Positions 17,068 through 26,175 are shown, counted from the first letter of the stretch. The stretch is DNA of 64,000 nucleotides from DATLWN01 sp964422615 (GCA_964422615.1 CAYRBJ010000001.1:74038-138037); one strand, 5' to 3'. The notes: a model not told the origin generated them from the letters alone. Translations and numbers: made by a program.

Positions 17068-19104
17068 TCACTGCGGATTTATGATACCCGAGTAGCGCAG
17101 CAGCGCGTCCACCGTTGGTTTGCGGCCGCGGAAGGCGATATAGGCGTCCATGATGTCGCGGCTGCCGCCGACGGCCAGCACCTCATCCCGGAAGCGCTCG
17201 GCCGTCGCCGCATCGGTGATGCCCGCTTCCTCGAAGGCGGAGAAGGCATCGGCGCTCAGCACCTCGGCCCACTTGTAGCTGTAGTAGCCGGCGCCGTAAC
17301 CGCCGGCGAAGATGTGCGAGAAGCCGTTCTGGAAGCGGTTGAAGGCGGGCGGGATCAGCACCGCCACCTCGCGGCGCACGCGGTCGATCACGTCCTGCAC
17401 GCTTTCGCTGCCGCCCGGCTCGAAGCCCGCGTGCAGCTCCATGTCGAACAGCGAGAACTCGATCTGGCGCAGCATCATCATGCCCGACTGGAAGTTCTTC
17501 GCCGCCAGCATGCGTTCGAACAGCTCATCCGGCAGCGTTTCTCCGGTCTGGTAATGGCGGGCGAACAGGTCGACGGCCTCGCGCTGCCAGCAGAAGTTCT
17601 CCATGAACTGGCTCGGCAGTTCCACCGCATCCCACGGCACGCCGCGGATGCCGGAGACACCCAGCGTCTCGATACGCGTCAGCATGTGGTGCAGGCCGTG
17701 GCCAAACTCGTGAAACAGCGTGTTGACCTCGTCGTGGGTCCACAACGCTGGCTTGTCGCCGACCGGCGCATCGAAGTTGCATGTCAGGTAGGCTACCGGC
17801 AGCTGCAGCGAGCCGGACGGCTTGCGCCAGCGGCTGATGCACTCGTCCATCCAGGCCCCGCCGCGCTTGTGCGGTCGGGCATAAGGGTCGAAATAGAAGG
17901 CGGCGACTTGTTCCCCGCCCCTGCATAGCTCGAAATAGCGGACGCTCTTATGCCATTTCGGCACCGCGCGGTTCTCGCGCACCGTCAGACCATACAGGCG
18001 GCCTACCAATGCGAACAGGCCATCGAGCACGTTCTGCTCGGGAAAGTAGGGCTTCAGTTCCTCTTGGGAAATCGAGAAGGTCTTGTGGCGTAGTCTCTCG
18101 GAGGCGAAAGGGATGTCCCAGGCCGCCAGTTCCGCCAGCCCCAGTTCGGCGGCGGCAAACTGCTTCAACTCGGCCAGTTCCTGTTCGGCCATCGGCCGGC
18201 TTCTCGCTGCCAGTTCGCGCAGGAACGACTTCACCGCGGCAGGGCTTTCAGCCATCTTCGCTGCCAGCGAATATTCGCCGTAATTGGCGAAGCCGAGAAG
18301 CCGTGCGGCCTCGCGGCGCAGTGCCAGGATTTCGTCCATCACCGGACCATTGTCCAGATCGCCGGAGGATGCCCGCGTCGAAAAGGCGCGGTACATGCGC
18401 TCGCGCAGTTCACGCGCCTCGGCGTATTGCATGAACGGGATGTAGGACGGGGCATCCAGCGTGAACAGCCAGCCAGCCTTGTCTACCTCCTTCGCTCGCT
18501 GCGCAGCCGCCTCGCGGATCGAGTCTGGAAGGCCTGCAAGCTGTCCCTCATCGGTCAGGTGCAGTTCAAAGGCGCGGGTCGCATCCAAGATGTGCTGTTC
18601 GAAGATCGTAGACAGCTTCGACAGGCGCATCTGGATGGCTTTGAAGCGCTCACGCGCCGCACCCGTAAGCTCCGCGCCGCCGAGGCGGAAGTCGCGCAGT
18701 GTATGTTCGATGACGGCGCGGCGCTCCTCGCCGAGACCTGTAAACATGTCGCTGTCCCTGAGCTGCCTGACGGCCGCGTACAGTGCCTCGTTCTGGGCCA
18801 GTTCCGCCTGGTACTCGGCCAGCCTCTGAATGCCCTGCTGGTAGGCCTCACGCAAGGATTCGGAATCGCAGACGTTGTTCAGGTGCGACACCGGACCCCA
18901 CACCCGTTCCAGGTGCTCCTCCATCTCCTCCAGCGGTTGCATCAGCGATGTCCAGTCGGGCCTTTCCGGGCCGGTCAGAGCGGTGAGTTTCGCGCGATTG
19001 TCGGCAAGGACATGCTCCAGGGCCGGCAGCGCATGCTCGGAACGGATGGCCTCGAATGGCGGCAGGGTGTAAGCGGTCAGCAGGGGGTTGTCGTGTGCGT
19101 TCAT
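17068..19104 (-). CDS. prlC: Oligopeptidase A, M3 family
   Basis: Cytosolic zinc metallopeptidase that degrades short peptides, including cleaved signal peptides. The 678-residue protein begins with the helical domain (HALPALEHVLADNR). The gluzincin active site HEFGHGLHHML is near residue 457, and the third ligand Glu lies about 28 residues later. The substrate-binding GGYGAGYYSYKWAEVLSADAF segment is near the C-terminus. I start at ATG 19104 (MNAHDNPLL), consistent with relatives; ATG 19146 would include sequence next to a terminator. Transcription from upstream is insulated by the hairpin at 19151-19174. Confidence 0.95.
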   Translation of the reverse strand: MNAHDNPLLTAYTLPPFEAIRSEHALPALEHVLADNRAKLTALTGPERPDWTSLMQPLEEMEEHLERVWGPVSHLNNVCDSESLREAYQQGIQRLAEYQAELAQNEALYAAVRQLRDSDMFTGLGEERRAVIEHTLRDFRLGGAELTGAARERFKAIQMRLSKLSTIFEQHILDATRAFELHLTDEGQLAGLPDSIREAAAQRAKEVDKAGWLFTLDAPSYIPFMQYAEARELRERMYRAFSTRASSGDLDNGPVMDEILALRREAARLLGFANYGEYSLAAKMAESPAAVKSFLRELAARSRPMAEQELAELKQFAAAELGLAELAAWDIPFASERLRHKTFSISQEELKPYFPEQNVLDGLFALVGRLYGLTVRENRAVPKWHKSVRYFELCRGGEQVAAFYFDPYARPHKRGGAWMDECISRWRKPSGSLQLPVAYLTCNFDAPVGDKPALWTHDEVNTLFHEFGHGLHHMLTRIETLGVSGIRGVPWDAVELPSQFMENFCWQREAVDLFARHYQTGETLPDELFERMLAAKNFQSGMMMLRQIEFSLFDMELHAGFEPGGSESVQDVIDRVRREVAVLIPPAFNRFQNGFSHIFAGGYGAGYYSYKWAEVLSADAFSAFEEAGITDAATAERFRDEVLAVGGSRDIMDAYIAFRGRKPTVDALLRYSGIINPQ

Positions 19105-19150
19105 GGGCCGAAGCATGCCGGTGTAAGCGGTGCTGGCAAGGCACAAAAAA

Positions 19151-19174
19151 AGCGGCAGCCCGAAGGCTGCCGCT
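19151..19174 (-). terminator. Terminator on the minus strand upstream of prlC
   Basis: AGCGGCAGCC-CGAA-GGCTGCCGCT is a perfect 10-base-pair stem. On the minus strand it is followed by T6 (19145-19150 on plus). It would stop transcripts coming leftward from the pyr gene run before they reach prlC. Confidence 0.8.
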
Positions 19175-19376
19175 ACTGGAGGAGAATTAGATACTCAGAA
19201 GGTTCTTCCTGGAGCGGAAAATTTCAGTGTCCTGGGACACAAGTTTCCGTTCCATGGCCGTACGGTGCCACGCCGGTATGTAATCGGCCGTGAACGACCC
19301 GTTAATTTTTGTTCACTGGGGATCCCAGCTTGTGGGGCGACCGCATGCCGCCTACAGTCAGATAACGGGGGCGGCG

Positions 19377-20009
19377 ATGAAGGTAGTGGTGGTCGGTGCC
19401 ACGGGCACCATCGGAAAAGCGGTGTGTGAGGCGTTGGGCAAACGCCATGAGATACTGTGCGTCGGTCACACGAAAGGCGATTTCCATGTGAACATGACCT
19501 CCGGCGAATCCATCGAGCGCATGTTCCGCAACACAGGCAGTTTCGATGCTCTGGTGTGTACCGCGGGCCTGGTCAAGTTCGGGAAGCTCTCGGAGCTGTC
19601 GGAGGCCGATTTTGTTTCCGGCGTCGAGCACAAGCTGATGGGACAGGTCAATCTGGTACGCATCGGGCTGCAATATGTGCATGCCGGGGGCTCCTTCACG
19701 TTGACCAGCGGTATCCTGGCCCGGGAGCCGATGCCCGGCAGTGCCGCCATTGCCATGGTCAATGGCGGCATCGAGTCCTTTGTGCGCGCCGCGGCGCTGG
19801 AGATGCCGAACAAGGTGCGCATCAATGCGGTCAGCCCTATTTTCGTCAAGGAGACGATGTTGACGATGGGCATGGGCGACCTCGGTGGCATGCCGGCCAG
19901 CGATACTGCCCGCGCCTATGTCGAGGCGGTAGAGAAGCGGCACCATGGCGAGGTGCTGGATGTGCGCCAGTATGCGGGTCAGGAGGGTGCCAGCTCCGTT
20001 GTCATCTGA
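19377..20009 (+). CDS. Short-chain dehydrogenase lacking the YxxxK motif
   Basis: A 210-residue Rossmann-fold protein. VVVGATGTIGKAV (residues 4-16) binds NAD(P); LVCTAGLVKFGKL corresponds to the NAG region. Ser is present in TLTSGILAREP, but where YxxxK is expected the sequence reads GSAAIAMVNGGIE, without Tyr or Lys. A known SDR subgroup has this same change, so it is unlikely to be a reading error; the reaction is unknown. ATG 19377 was chosen because MKVVVVGATG starts the fold. Convergent with pyrK. Confidence 0.85.
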   Translation: MKVVVVGATGTIGKAVCEALGKRHEILCVGHTKGDFHVNMTSGESIERMFRNTGSFDALVCTAGLVKFGKLSELSEADFVSGVEHKLMGQVNLVRIGLQYVHAGGSFTLTSGILAREPMPGSAAIAMVNGGIESFVRAAALEMPNKVRINAVSPIFVKETMLTMGMGDLGGMPASDTARAYVEAVEKRHHGEVLDVRQYAGQEGASSVVI

Positions 20010-20022
20010 GCGGGAAAAGCCT

Positions 20023-20895
20023 TTAAGCGAACCCGGGCAGGATATCGGCCGGGAACACCGGCCCGTCCACGCAGACGCGTCGGTAGTATTCCCGGCCGTC
20101 CTCGATCGTCTTGACCACACAGCCAGCGCAGCCACCGAGACCGCAGGCCATGTATTCCTCCAGGCTCAGCTGCGTCGGGATATCCAGTTCGCGGCCCAGC
20201 TTCGCCACCGCATGCAGCATCGCATGCGGGCCGCAGGCCAGCAGCATGGTGCGTTGCCGCTCCGCTGCATCCAGCGCCTCTAGATAGGTACGGGCCAGAT
20301 CCGGCACATGACCGGCGAAGCAGCCGTAGATGCCGGCGTTCGAGGCCAGGCGCGAGGGCACGTCCCAGTCCTCCAGCGAGGTGATGCCGAGGATCGTGTT
20401 GCCATTGAGACCGGGCAACATGAAGCCGCTCGGTTTCAGCGCAAACGGAAATGGCACCTCGGAACCGGCGAATAGCACTGCATCTGCCCGTCCTCGCAGC
20501 CACTGGGCGGCGAAGATCATCGGCGGGATGCCGACGCCGCCGCCGATCAGCACGTAACGCCGGCCGCTCTCTTCCAGGTCGAACGGGCGGCCGATCGGGC
20601 CCATGCAGGCCAAAGATTCGCCGGCCTTGCGCCCGGCCAGCAGTTCCGTGCCCTCACCGACAGTTTTGACCAGCAGGTCCAGGTGTCCAGCAGCCGCGTC
20701 CGTATGCATGATCGACAGCGGCCGGCGCATCGGCCGCTCTTCGCTGACGCGCAGATGCACGAACTGGCCGGGCAGGGCCGAGGCGGCGATCTCGGGGGCC
20801 GACAGGCGCAGCAGGAACTGGCCGGCCGGATGACTGGCGTTGGCGATGATCCGGGCTGTTTCCTCGAAGATGGGGTTGCGGTGCGGTTCAGCCAA
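20023..20895 (-). CDS. pyrK: PyrK-like electron transfer flavoprotein
   Basis: A 290-residue ferredoxin-reductase-type protein: FAD-binding domain with RRPLSIMH (about residues 57-64), NAD-binding domain with YVLIGGGVGIPPM, and a C-terminal [2Fe-2S] domain with CGLGGCAGCV...C. This is the layout of the electron transfer subunit of class 1B dihydroorotate dehydrogenase, which passes electrons from dihydroorotate to NAD. No pyrD gene is in the window. It overlaps the pyrC end by 8 bases and is the last gene of the pyr run. Another oxidoreductase partner is possible. Confidence 0.85.
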   Translation of the reverse strand: MAEPHRNPIFEETARIIANASHPAGQFLLRLSAPEIAASALPGQFVHLRVSEERPMRRPLSIMHTDAAAGHLDLLVKTVGEGTELLAGRKAGESLACMGPIGRPFDLEESGRRYVLIGGGVGIPPMIFAAQWLRGRADAVLFAGSEVPFPFALKPSGFMLPGLNGNTILGITSLEDWDVPSRLASNAGIYGCFAGHVPDLARTYLEALDAAERQRTMLLACGPHAMLHAVAKLGRELDIPTQLSLEEYMACGLGGCAGCVVKTIEDGREYYRRVCVDGPVFPADILPGFA

Positions 20896-22174
20896 CGACG
20901 GCCCCGTCGGCGAACACCACGCGGCCGTCCAGCAGCGTGTGCGTGACGCGGCCTGTCATCTGGCGCCCATGCCAGGGCGTGTTGCGGCTCCTCGAGAACA
21001 GCTTCTCGCGGTCCAGCGTCCAGCGGGCCTGTTCATCGAAGATGGTGATATCCGCCGGGTAACCGGGGCCGAGGGTGCCGGCGTCCAGCCCCAGCAAGCG
21101 CGCGGGATTGACGGTCATCTTGGCGATCAACTCCGGTAGCGACAGCACCCCGCCGCGCACCAGATCCAGCGACACCGGCAGCAGCGTTTCCAGGCCGACG
21201 ACGCCGAAGGCGGCGCAGGACAGGCCGCAGCGCTTATCGTCCTCGTGGTGCGGTGCATGGTCGGTGGCGATGGCGTCGATGGTGCCGTCGCCGAGCCCCG
21301 CGATGACCGCCAGTCGGTCCGCCTCGGTGCGCAGCGGCGGATTCATCTTGGCATCGGCATTGTAGTTCAGCACCTCGTCCTCGGTCAGCGCGAAGTGATG
21401 GGGTGCGGCCTCGGCCGTCACCTGCAGACCCTGGCGCCTGGCCTGGCGCACCAACTCGACGGCACCGGCCGTGGAGATATGGGCCACGTGGTAGCGGGCA
21501 CCGGCCAGGCGCGCCAGCATGATGTCGCGGGCGACCATGGCATCCTCGCCAGCGGCCGGGATACCGGATACGCCCAGTTGGGTGGAGATCCAGCCCTCGT
21601 TGACGGCGCCGCCCTCGGTCAGTGCCAGCTCCTCAGCATGCTGGATGACCAGGAAATCGAAGGTCGAGGCGTATTCAAGGGCCTTGCGCATGACGCCGGC
21701 ATGCCAGATCGGGCGGCCGTCGTCGGAGAAGGCCACGGCGCCGGCACGTACCAGTTCGCGCATCTCGGTCAGTTCCTTGCCCTCGAGGTTCTTCGACACG
21801 GCGGCGATCGGATGCACGCGACACAGTCCGACCTCGCGGGCGCGTTCGATGACCTGGCGCACGACGCCGGCGTGATCCAGGCGCGGCTGGGTGTTCGGCA
21901 TACAGGCCATGCTGGTCACGCCGCCGGCCACGGCGGCGCGGGAGCCGGAGGCGATGTCCTCTTTCCACTCCTGCCCGGGCTCGCGCAGATGCACGTGCAT
22001 ATCCACGAAGCCCGGGCAGACGATCTTGCCGGAAGCATCGATCGTCTCGGCCGCCTTGCCCTTGAGGGTACCGACACCGGCCACCTTCCCGTTCTCAATC
22101 CATACATCGCAGACCTTGTCGATGCCGTTCGCCGGGTCGATGACCCGGCCGCCGGAGATGCGCAGCATGCTCAT
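20888..22174 (-). CDS. pyrC: Dihydroorotase (class I)
   Basis: Cyclises carbamoyl aspartate to dihydroorotate, the third step of pyrimidine synthesis. The 428-residue amidohydrolase has the metal motif FVDMHVHLREPGQEWKED, MACMPNT, and the catalytic Asp motif ATDHAPHH, all present, so it looks active rather than a pyrC-like ATCase scaffold. ATG 22174 overlaps the pyrB stop (ATGA); ATG 22168 (MLRISGG) is an equally plausible start. It overlaps pyrK by 8 bases. Confidence 0.95.
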   Translation of the reverse strand: MSMLRISGGRVIDPANGIDKVCDVWIENGKVAGVGTLKGKAAETIDASGKIVCPGFVDMHVHLREPGQEWKEDIASGSRAAVAGGVTSMACMPNTQPRLDHAGVVRQVIERAREVGLCRVHPIAAVSKNLEGKELTEMRELVRAGAVAFSDDGRPIWHAGVMRKALEYASTFDFLVIQHAEELALTEGGAVNEGWISTQLGVSGIPAAGEDAMVARDIMLARLAGARYHVAHISTAGAVELVRQARRQGLQVTAEAAPHHFALTEDEVLNYNADAKMNPPLRTEADRLAVIAGLGDGTIDAIATDHAPHHEDDKRCGLSCAAFGVVGLETLLPVSLDLVRGGVLSLPELIAKMTVNPARLLGLDAGTLGPGYPADITIFDEQARWTLDREKLFSRSRNTPWHGRQMTGRVTHTLLDGRVVFADGAVVG

Positions 22175-23100
22175 TCCTCGCCTCCCCCGCACAGGGCCGT
22201 CAGTACCGCCATACGCACGGCTACGCCGTGTTCCACTTGGTCGAGGATGCGGCTGCGCGCCGAATCGGCCACGTCGGTGGCGATTTCCACCCCGCGGTTG
22301 ATCGGCCCCGGGTGCATCACCAGCGCCCCGGCCCCGGCGGCTTCGAGGCGGTGCCTGTTCAGGCCGTAAGCCTCGTGGTATTCGCGGATCGACGGGAAGT
22401 CGCAGTTGCTGGTCAGGCGCTCGGTCTGCACGCGCAGCATATACAGCACGTCGCTGCCCGGGATGGCGGCATCGAAATCGTGGAACACCTGGCAGCCGTA
22501 GCGCTCAACCTGGGCCGGCAGCAGCGTCTTCGGTGCCACCAGGCGCACGTGGTAGCCCAGGCGCTGTGCCGCCAGCATGTGCGAGCGGGCCACGCGCGAG
22601 TGCGCGATGTCGCCGACGATGGTCACCACGCGCCCGTCCATGTCGCCGATGGCGTGCTTCAAAGTCAGCAGATCGGTGAGGATCTGGGTCGGATGCTCGT
22701 GCGCCCCGTCGCCAGCGTTGATGATGGCGGTGCTTGGCAGGTAGCCGGCGAGGAAATGACAGGCGCCGGCCAGAGAATGGCGGATCACCAGCGCGTGCGG
22801 CTGCATCGCCGCCAGCGTCTGCGCCGTGTCGAGCAGCGTCTCCCCCTTCTTGGTGGCGGAGGTCGAGGCAGAGATGTTGATGACATCGGCCGACAGGCGC
22901 TTGCCGGCGATTTCGAAGCTGGTGCGCGTGCGCGTCGAGTTCTCGAAGAACAGGTTGATCACCGTCTTGCCGCGCAGGGTCGGCGCCTTCTTGATCGGCC
23001 GGCGCGACAGATCGATGAAGGAGTCGCCGAGATTCACCAGGTATTCGATCTGGTAGCGGTCGAGTTCGGCGATGCCGAACAGGTGCTTCAGCGGCGTCAT
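22171..23100 (-). CDS. pyrB: Aspartate carbamoyltransferase catalytic subunit
   Basis: Joins carbamoyl phosphate and aspartate to carbamoyl aspartate. The 309-residue protein carries FFENSTRTRTSFE (carbamoyl phosphate site), the SATKKGETLLDT loop, VIRHSLAGACHFLA, HPTQILTDLLT, and VMHPGPINRGVEI. No pyrI regulatory subunit gene is adjacent. ATG 23100 overlaps the pyrR stop (ATGA). Located between pyrR and pyrC, so translation is probably coupled through the run. Confidence 0.96.
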   Translation of the reverse strand: MTPLKHLFGIAELDRYQIEYLVNLGDSFIDLSRRPIKKAPTLRGKTVINLFFENSTRTRTSFEIAGKRLSADVINISASTSATKKGETLLDTAQTLAAMQPHALVIRHSLAGACHFLAGYLPSTAIINAGDGAHEHPTQILTDLLTLKHAIGDMDGRVVTIVGDIAHSRVARSHMLAAQRLGYHVRLVAPKTLLPAQVERYGCQVFHDFDAAIPGSDVLYMLRVQTERLTSNCDFPSIREYHEAYGLNRHRLEAAGAGALVMHPGPINRGVEIATDVADSARSRILDQVEHGVAVRMAVLTALCGGGEE

Positions 23101-23612
23101 GGGTTCACCTGCTTCTCGATGATGCGCCAGTCGTCGCCATCGTAGCGAAGCTTTACCGAATGCCCATCCGGGGCCGGATGCGAAAGGCCGGCGACATCGG
23201 CAGCGATAGGCAATTGGCGGCCGCCGCGATCCAGCAGCACCGCCAGGCGGATACCGGCCGGCCGGCCGTAGTCGAACAACTCCCCGAGTGCTGCGCGGAT
23301 GGTACGCCCGGTGTACAGCACATCGTCGACCAGCCACAGCGTGCGCCCCGACAGGTCGAACGGCAGGCGGCTGGGCCGCACCTCGGGATTGGGGCCGATG
23401 GTGTCCAGATCGTCGCGGTAGAAGCTGATGTCCAGATCGCCGCGATGCACGCTGCTTCCGGCTGCCGTAAGCAAGCTCTGCAGCCGGTCCGCCACCTGCG
23501 AACCGCCGCGACGGATGCCGATCAGCCACACCTCGGGCGCGGCCATGGCTTCGGCCATGCGTTCCAGCGCCTTATCCACCTCGGTGGCCTTGAAGATGGT
23601 GCTCTCAGCCAT
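23097..23612 (-). CDS. pyrR: Bifunctional PyrR regulator / uracil phosphoribosyltransferase-like
   Basis: A 171-residue phosphoribosyltransferase-fold protein. The PRPP motif is LWLVDDVLYTGRTIRAALGEL; SRLPFDLSGRT precedes it, and RRGGSQVADRLQ forms the loop near the N-terminus. In Gram-positives PyrR binds pyr mRNA attenuators; in proteobacteria it is usually with ruvX and pyrB as here. No pyrR-type anti-terminator stem was recognised upstream, so regulation by it is unproven. It overlaps ruvX by 8 bases and pyrB by 4. Confidence 0.93.
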   Translation of the reverse strand: MAESTIFKATEVDKALERMAEAMAAPEVWLIGIRRGGSQVADRLQSLLTAAGSSVHRGDLDISFYRDDLDTIGPNPEVRPSRLPFDLSGRTLWLVDDVLYTGRTIRAALGELFDYGRPAGIRLAVLLDRGGRQLPIAADVAGLSHPAPDGHSVKLRYDGDDWRIIEKQVNP

Positions 23613-24117
23613 GGGTGCCCGCCGGGTGTGCGGCCAGATAGTCTTCGAGGATGACGGCGGCAGCGGTCTGGTCGACGCGGCTGGCCACCTTCTTCTCGCT
23701 CAGACCCTGGGCGCGCAGACGCTCCTTGGCCGTCCAGCTGCTCAGGCGCTCGTCCCAGAAGGCCAGCGGCAGCTCGGTCAGGGCGGAGAGTTCGGCGGCC
23801 GCGGTGCGGCAGTCGGTCGCCTGCGGGCCTTCGCTGCCGTCCATGTTGCGCGCCAGGCCCACAAGCAGGCCCTTGCAGCCATATTCGGCGGCCAATTTCA
23901 GCGCTTGCGTCGGCCATGCGCGGTCGCGGCGTTGCAGGCAGGCGATGCCGCGGGCCGAAATGCCCAGGCGATCGGAGACGGCGACGCCGATGCGCTTGGC
24001 GCCGATATCGAGGGCAAGAATGGGAAGGGGAAGCGGGTTGGCAGTGGAATGCTCGGAGGCCGGGACCAAGGCGGAAGGCCCGGATTCAGAGGTTGAGCAG
24101 GATGCGGCTGTCATCAA
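23605..24117 (-). CDS. ruvX: RuvX/YqgF-family RNase H-like nuclease
   Basis: A 170-residue RNase H-fold protein, implicated in Holliday junction resolution and 16S rRNA 5' end maturation. Conserved parts are ILALDIGAKRIGVAVSD (first catalytic Asp), LVGLARNMDGSEGP, LAFWDERLSSWTA and SRVDQTAAAVILEDYL (C-terminal Asp). It has an N-terminal extension of about 30 residues relative to the usual start and overlaps the upstream oxidoreductase gene by 32 bases. No later Met fits before the fold, so this extension is probably real. Confidence 0.93.
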   Translation of the reverse strand: MMTAASCSTSESGPSALVPASEHSTANPLPLPILALDIGAKRIGVAVSDRLGISARGIACLQRRDRAWPTQALKLAAEYGCKGLLVGLARNMDGSEGPQATDCRTAAAELSALTELPLAFWDERLSSWTAKERLRAQGLSEKKVASRVDQTAAAVILEDYLAAHPAGTHG

Positions 24118-24781
24118 AGCCGTGATTCTGCAGCGTTTTGCGGCAGGCGTCCACCATGGCGCTCATGCCGGCCAGGCAGGCCACAGCGTTGCCGCCATCC
24201 GGATGATCGTGGGTCAGCGCATCCTGCACGTAGCCGATCGGGCCATCCCAGTTGTCGTCGGCGGAATCGACAGTGACGCTGACATCGATGTCGTGCTCCG
24301 CCAGTGAATCCAATTCGTCGGTGAGCAGGCGGTGCAGCGGGGTCAGAAAACCGGCATAGATCGTCACCTTGCCGTAATCGCCGCGGTGACGAATCAGGTT
24401 TTGCCAGACGCTGCGCAGCGGGGCGATGCCGGTGCCGACGCCGATCAGGTATACGTCCGAACCGATGAACGGCGACAGGTCGAATCCCTTGCCCATCGGT
24501 CCCTCGACCTCCAGTTCGGTCCCCGCCCCCTGTTCGCACAGGTAGCTGCCGATGCCCCCGGCCTGCTTGACGACCAGCTCGTAGTGCATCGCCCCCTCGG
24601 GGGCATTGGCGATGGAGAAATAGGCGGCAGCCGGTTGGCGCACATCCGGGATGCCGACCCGCAGGAACTGTCCGGTGACGAAGGGCTTGAGCGCTTGTCC
24701 GGGTTCAGGTTCCAGCGTCAGCCGGACTACGCTATGCTCGCACGCCGCATCGCTGAGTCGTTCGGATTGGCCGATACGCAT
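24086..24781 (-). CDS. FAD/NAD(P)-binding oxidoreductase (ferredoxin reductase-type)
   Basis: A 231-residue protein of the ferredoxin-NADP reductase superfamily. An FAD-binding barrel with AAAYFSIANAPEG (about residues 46-58) leads into the NAD domain with VYLIGVGTGIAPLRSV and the C-terminal VACLAGMSAMVDA. Unlike PyrK it has no iron-sulfur domain. The electron partner is unknown. I start at ATG 24781 (MRIGQSERL); upstream codons run into the divergent prmA leader. It is the first gene of the ruvX-pyr run. Confidence 0.85.
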   Translation of the reverse strand: MRIGQSERLSDAACEHSVVRLTLEPEPGQALKPFVTGQFLRVGIPDVRQPAAAYFSIANAPEGAMHYELVVKQAGGIGSYLCEQGAGTELEVEGPMGKGFDLSPFIGSDVYLIGVGTGIAPLRSVWQNLIRHRGDYGKVTIYAGFLTPLHRLLTDELDSLAEHDIDVSVTVDSADDNWDGPIGYVQDALTHDHPDGGNAVACLAGMSAMVDACRKTLQNHGFDDSRILLNL

Positions 24782-24852
24782 GCGGTATGGAGGAAATTCC
24801 TGCAAAATGCCGACTCCTATTCCATGAGGGCGCACATTGCACCGAAGGGATC

Positions 24853-25704
24853 ATGAATATGCAAGTACAAACCTGCCTCGAACTGCGTCTGCCAGCCGGT
24901 GATATCGTCGAGGAGGCCTTTGCGCACATGGCCTCGCGCCTGAGCTCCTTCGGTTCGGCGGAGGAGACGGATGCCGAGTCCGGGGCAAGGGTCTACATCG
25001 CCTGGTTTCCGGTCGAGGCCGATAGCGAGGCACAGCATGCGCGCATCATGGCGCAGGCCCAGCATCTGGGCGCGATGCCGGAAGATATGGTGCTGACGTT
25101 GTTGGGCGACGACTGGGAGACGGCGTGGCAAAAGGACTGGCAGGGCAAGGCGATCGGCGAGCGGCTGTGGGTGCGCCCTTCGTTCCGCGAGCCTGCGCCG
25201 GACGGACGCATCGACATCGTGCTCGACCCGGGCATGGCCTTCGGTACCGGTCAGCATGCGACCACCTGCCTGTGCCTGCGTGCCATCGAACGCGCCTGCG
25301 CTGGACAGCCGCCGGTGAGCCTCCTGGACATGGGTGCGGGCTCGGGGCTCCTGGCCATCGCTGCCGGCAAGCTCGGGGTGCGGCGCATCGTGGCCATCGA
25401 TCATGATCCGGTGGCGGTCGAGGCCGCATCGGTCAACGCCGACATCAACGGGGTGGCGCTGGAATCGCGCCTGGGCGATACGCCGCCGGATGCGGTGTTC
25501 GAGCTGGTGGTGGCCAACATCCTGGCCGGACCCTTGGTCACCATGGCCCCGCAGCTTTCTGTCTGCACGGCTCATCGGCTGGTGCTGTCCGGTCTGTTGC
25601 AGACGCAGGTCGACGAAGTACGGGCGTCCTATGAGGCAGAGGGGCTGAGTGCCGAGCGCGTGGATACCGAGGGAGAGTGGGCGTCGATCGAGCTGGTGCG
25701 CTAG
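24853..25704 (+). CDS. prmA: Ribosomal protein L11 methyltransferase
   Basis: Trimethylates Lys and the N-terminus of ribosomal protein L11 using S-adenosylmethionine. The 283-residue protein has the short N-terminal recognition domain, the linker with LWVRPSF, then DPGMAFGTGQHATTCLCL, SAM motif LLDMGAGSGLLAIAAGKLG, and VVANILAGPL (catalytic NPPF-like region). ATG 24853 and ATG 24859 are both plausible; GAAGGGA lies at 24844-24850. It is divergent from the oxidoreductase gene and its stop abuts that of convergent coaD. Confidence 0.94.
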   Translation: MNMQVQTCLELRLPAGDIVEEAFAHMASRLSSFGSAEETDAESGARVYIAWFPVEADSEAQHARIMAQAQHLGAMPEDMVLTLLGDDWETAWQKDWQGKAIGERLWVRPSFREPAPDGRIDIVLDPGMAFGTGQHATTCLCLRAIERACAGQPPVSLLDMGAGSGLLAIAAGKLGVRRIVAIDHDPVAVEAASVNADINGVALESRLGDTPPDAVFELVVANILAGPLVTMAPQLSVCTAHRLVLSGLLQTQVDEVRASYEAEGLSAERVDTEGEWASIELVR

Positions 25705-26175
25705 TCAGGACTTCAGATAGGGGACCACGGGTGGTGGAACCAGGGCCGAGACGTCGCCGCCCATCGAGGCAATCTCACGGATGAAGCGGGAGGAGACGAA
25801 TGTGTAGTCCTCGCGCGCCATCACGAACACGGTCTCGATGCGTTCGTCCAGCCGCCGGTTCATCGTGGCCATCTGGAATTCATATTCGAAATCCGAGGCG
25901 GCACGCAGGCCACGCAGGATGGCGTGCGCCTGCTGTTCGTGTGCCAGGCCCACCAGCAGGCCGTCGAAGCTGACGGCCTCGACGCGCGGCTCGTCGGCAA
26001 AGGTATTCCGCACCAGATTCAGGCGCGTGTCGAGGTTGAACATCGGCTCCTTCTGCGTGTTGTGGGCTACGCCGATGACGATGCGATCGAACAGCTTCAG
26101 GCCGCGATGCACCACATCCACATGTCCGAGGGTGATCGGGTCGAAGGTGCCGGGGTAGATGGCCGAGCGTGTCAC
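25705..26175 (-). CDS. coaD: Phosphopantetheine adenylyltransferase
   Basis: Penultimate enzyme of coenzyme A synthesis; transfers AMP from ATP to phosphopantetheine. The 156-residue protein has IYPGTFDPITLGHVDVVHR with the TxGH nucleotidyl-transfer motif, ILRGLRAASDFEYEFQMATMNR, and the C-terminal FVSSRFIREIASMGGDVSALV. The start is GTG 26175, overlapping the rsmD stop as GTGA; rsmD-coaD coupling is widespread. Confidence 0.96.
   Translation of the reverse strand: MTRSAIYPGTFDPITLGHVDVVHRGLKLFDRIVIGVAHNTQKEPMFNLDTRLNLVRNTFADEPRVEAVSFDGLLVGLAHEQQAHAILRGLRAASDFEYEFQMATMNRRLDERIETVFVMAREDYTFVSSRFIREIASMGGDVSALVPPPVVPYLKS

Noticed and set aside
19227..19240. GTGTCC-TG-GGACAC as a LexA box
   Set aside because: It does not match the CTGT-N8-ACAG pattern and no damage gene follows.
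20683..22369. Plus-strand frames opposite pyrK and pyrC
   Set aside because: Shadows of the pyr genes; composition is rich in Arg, His and Gly and lacks motifs.
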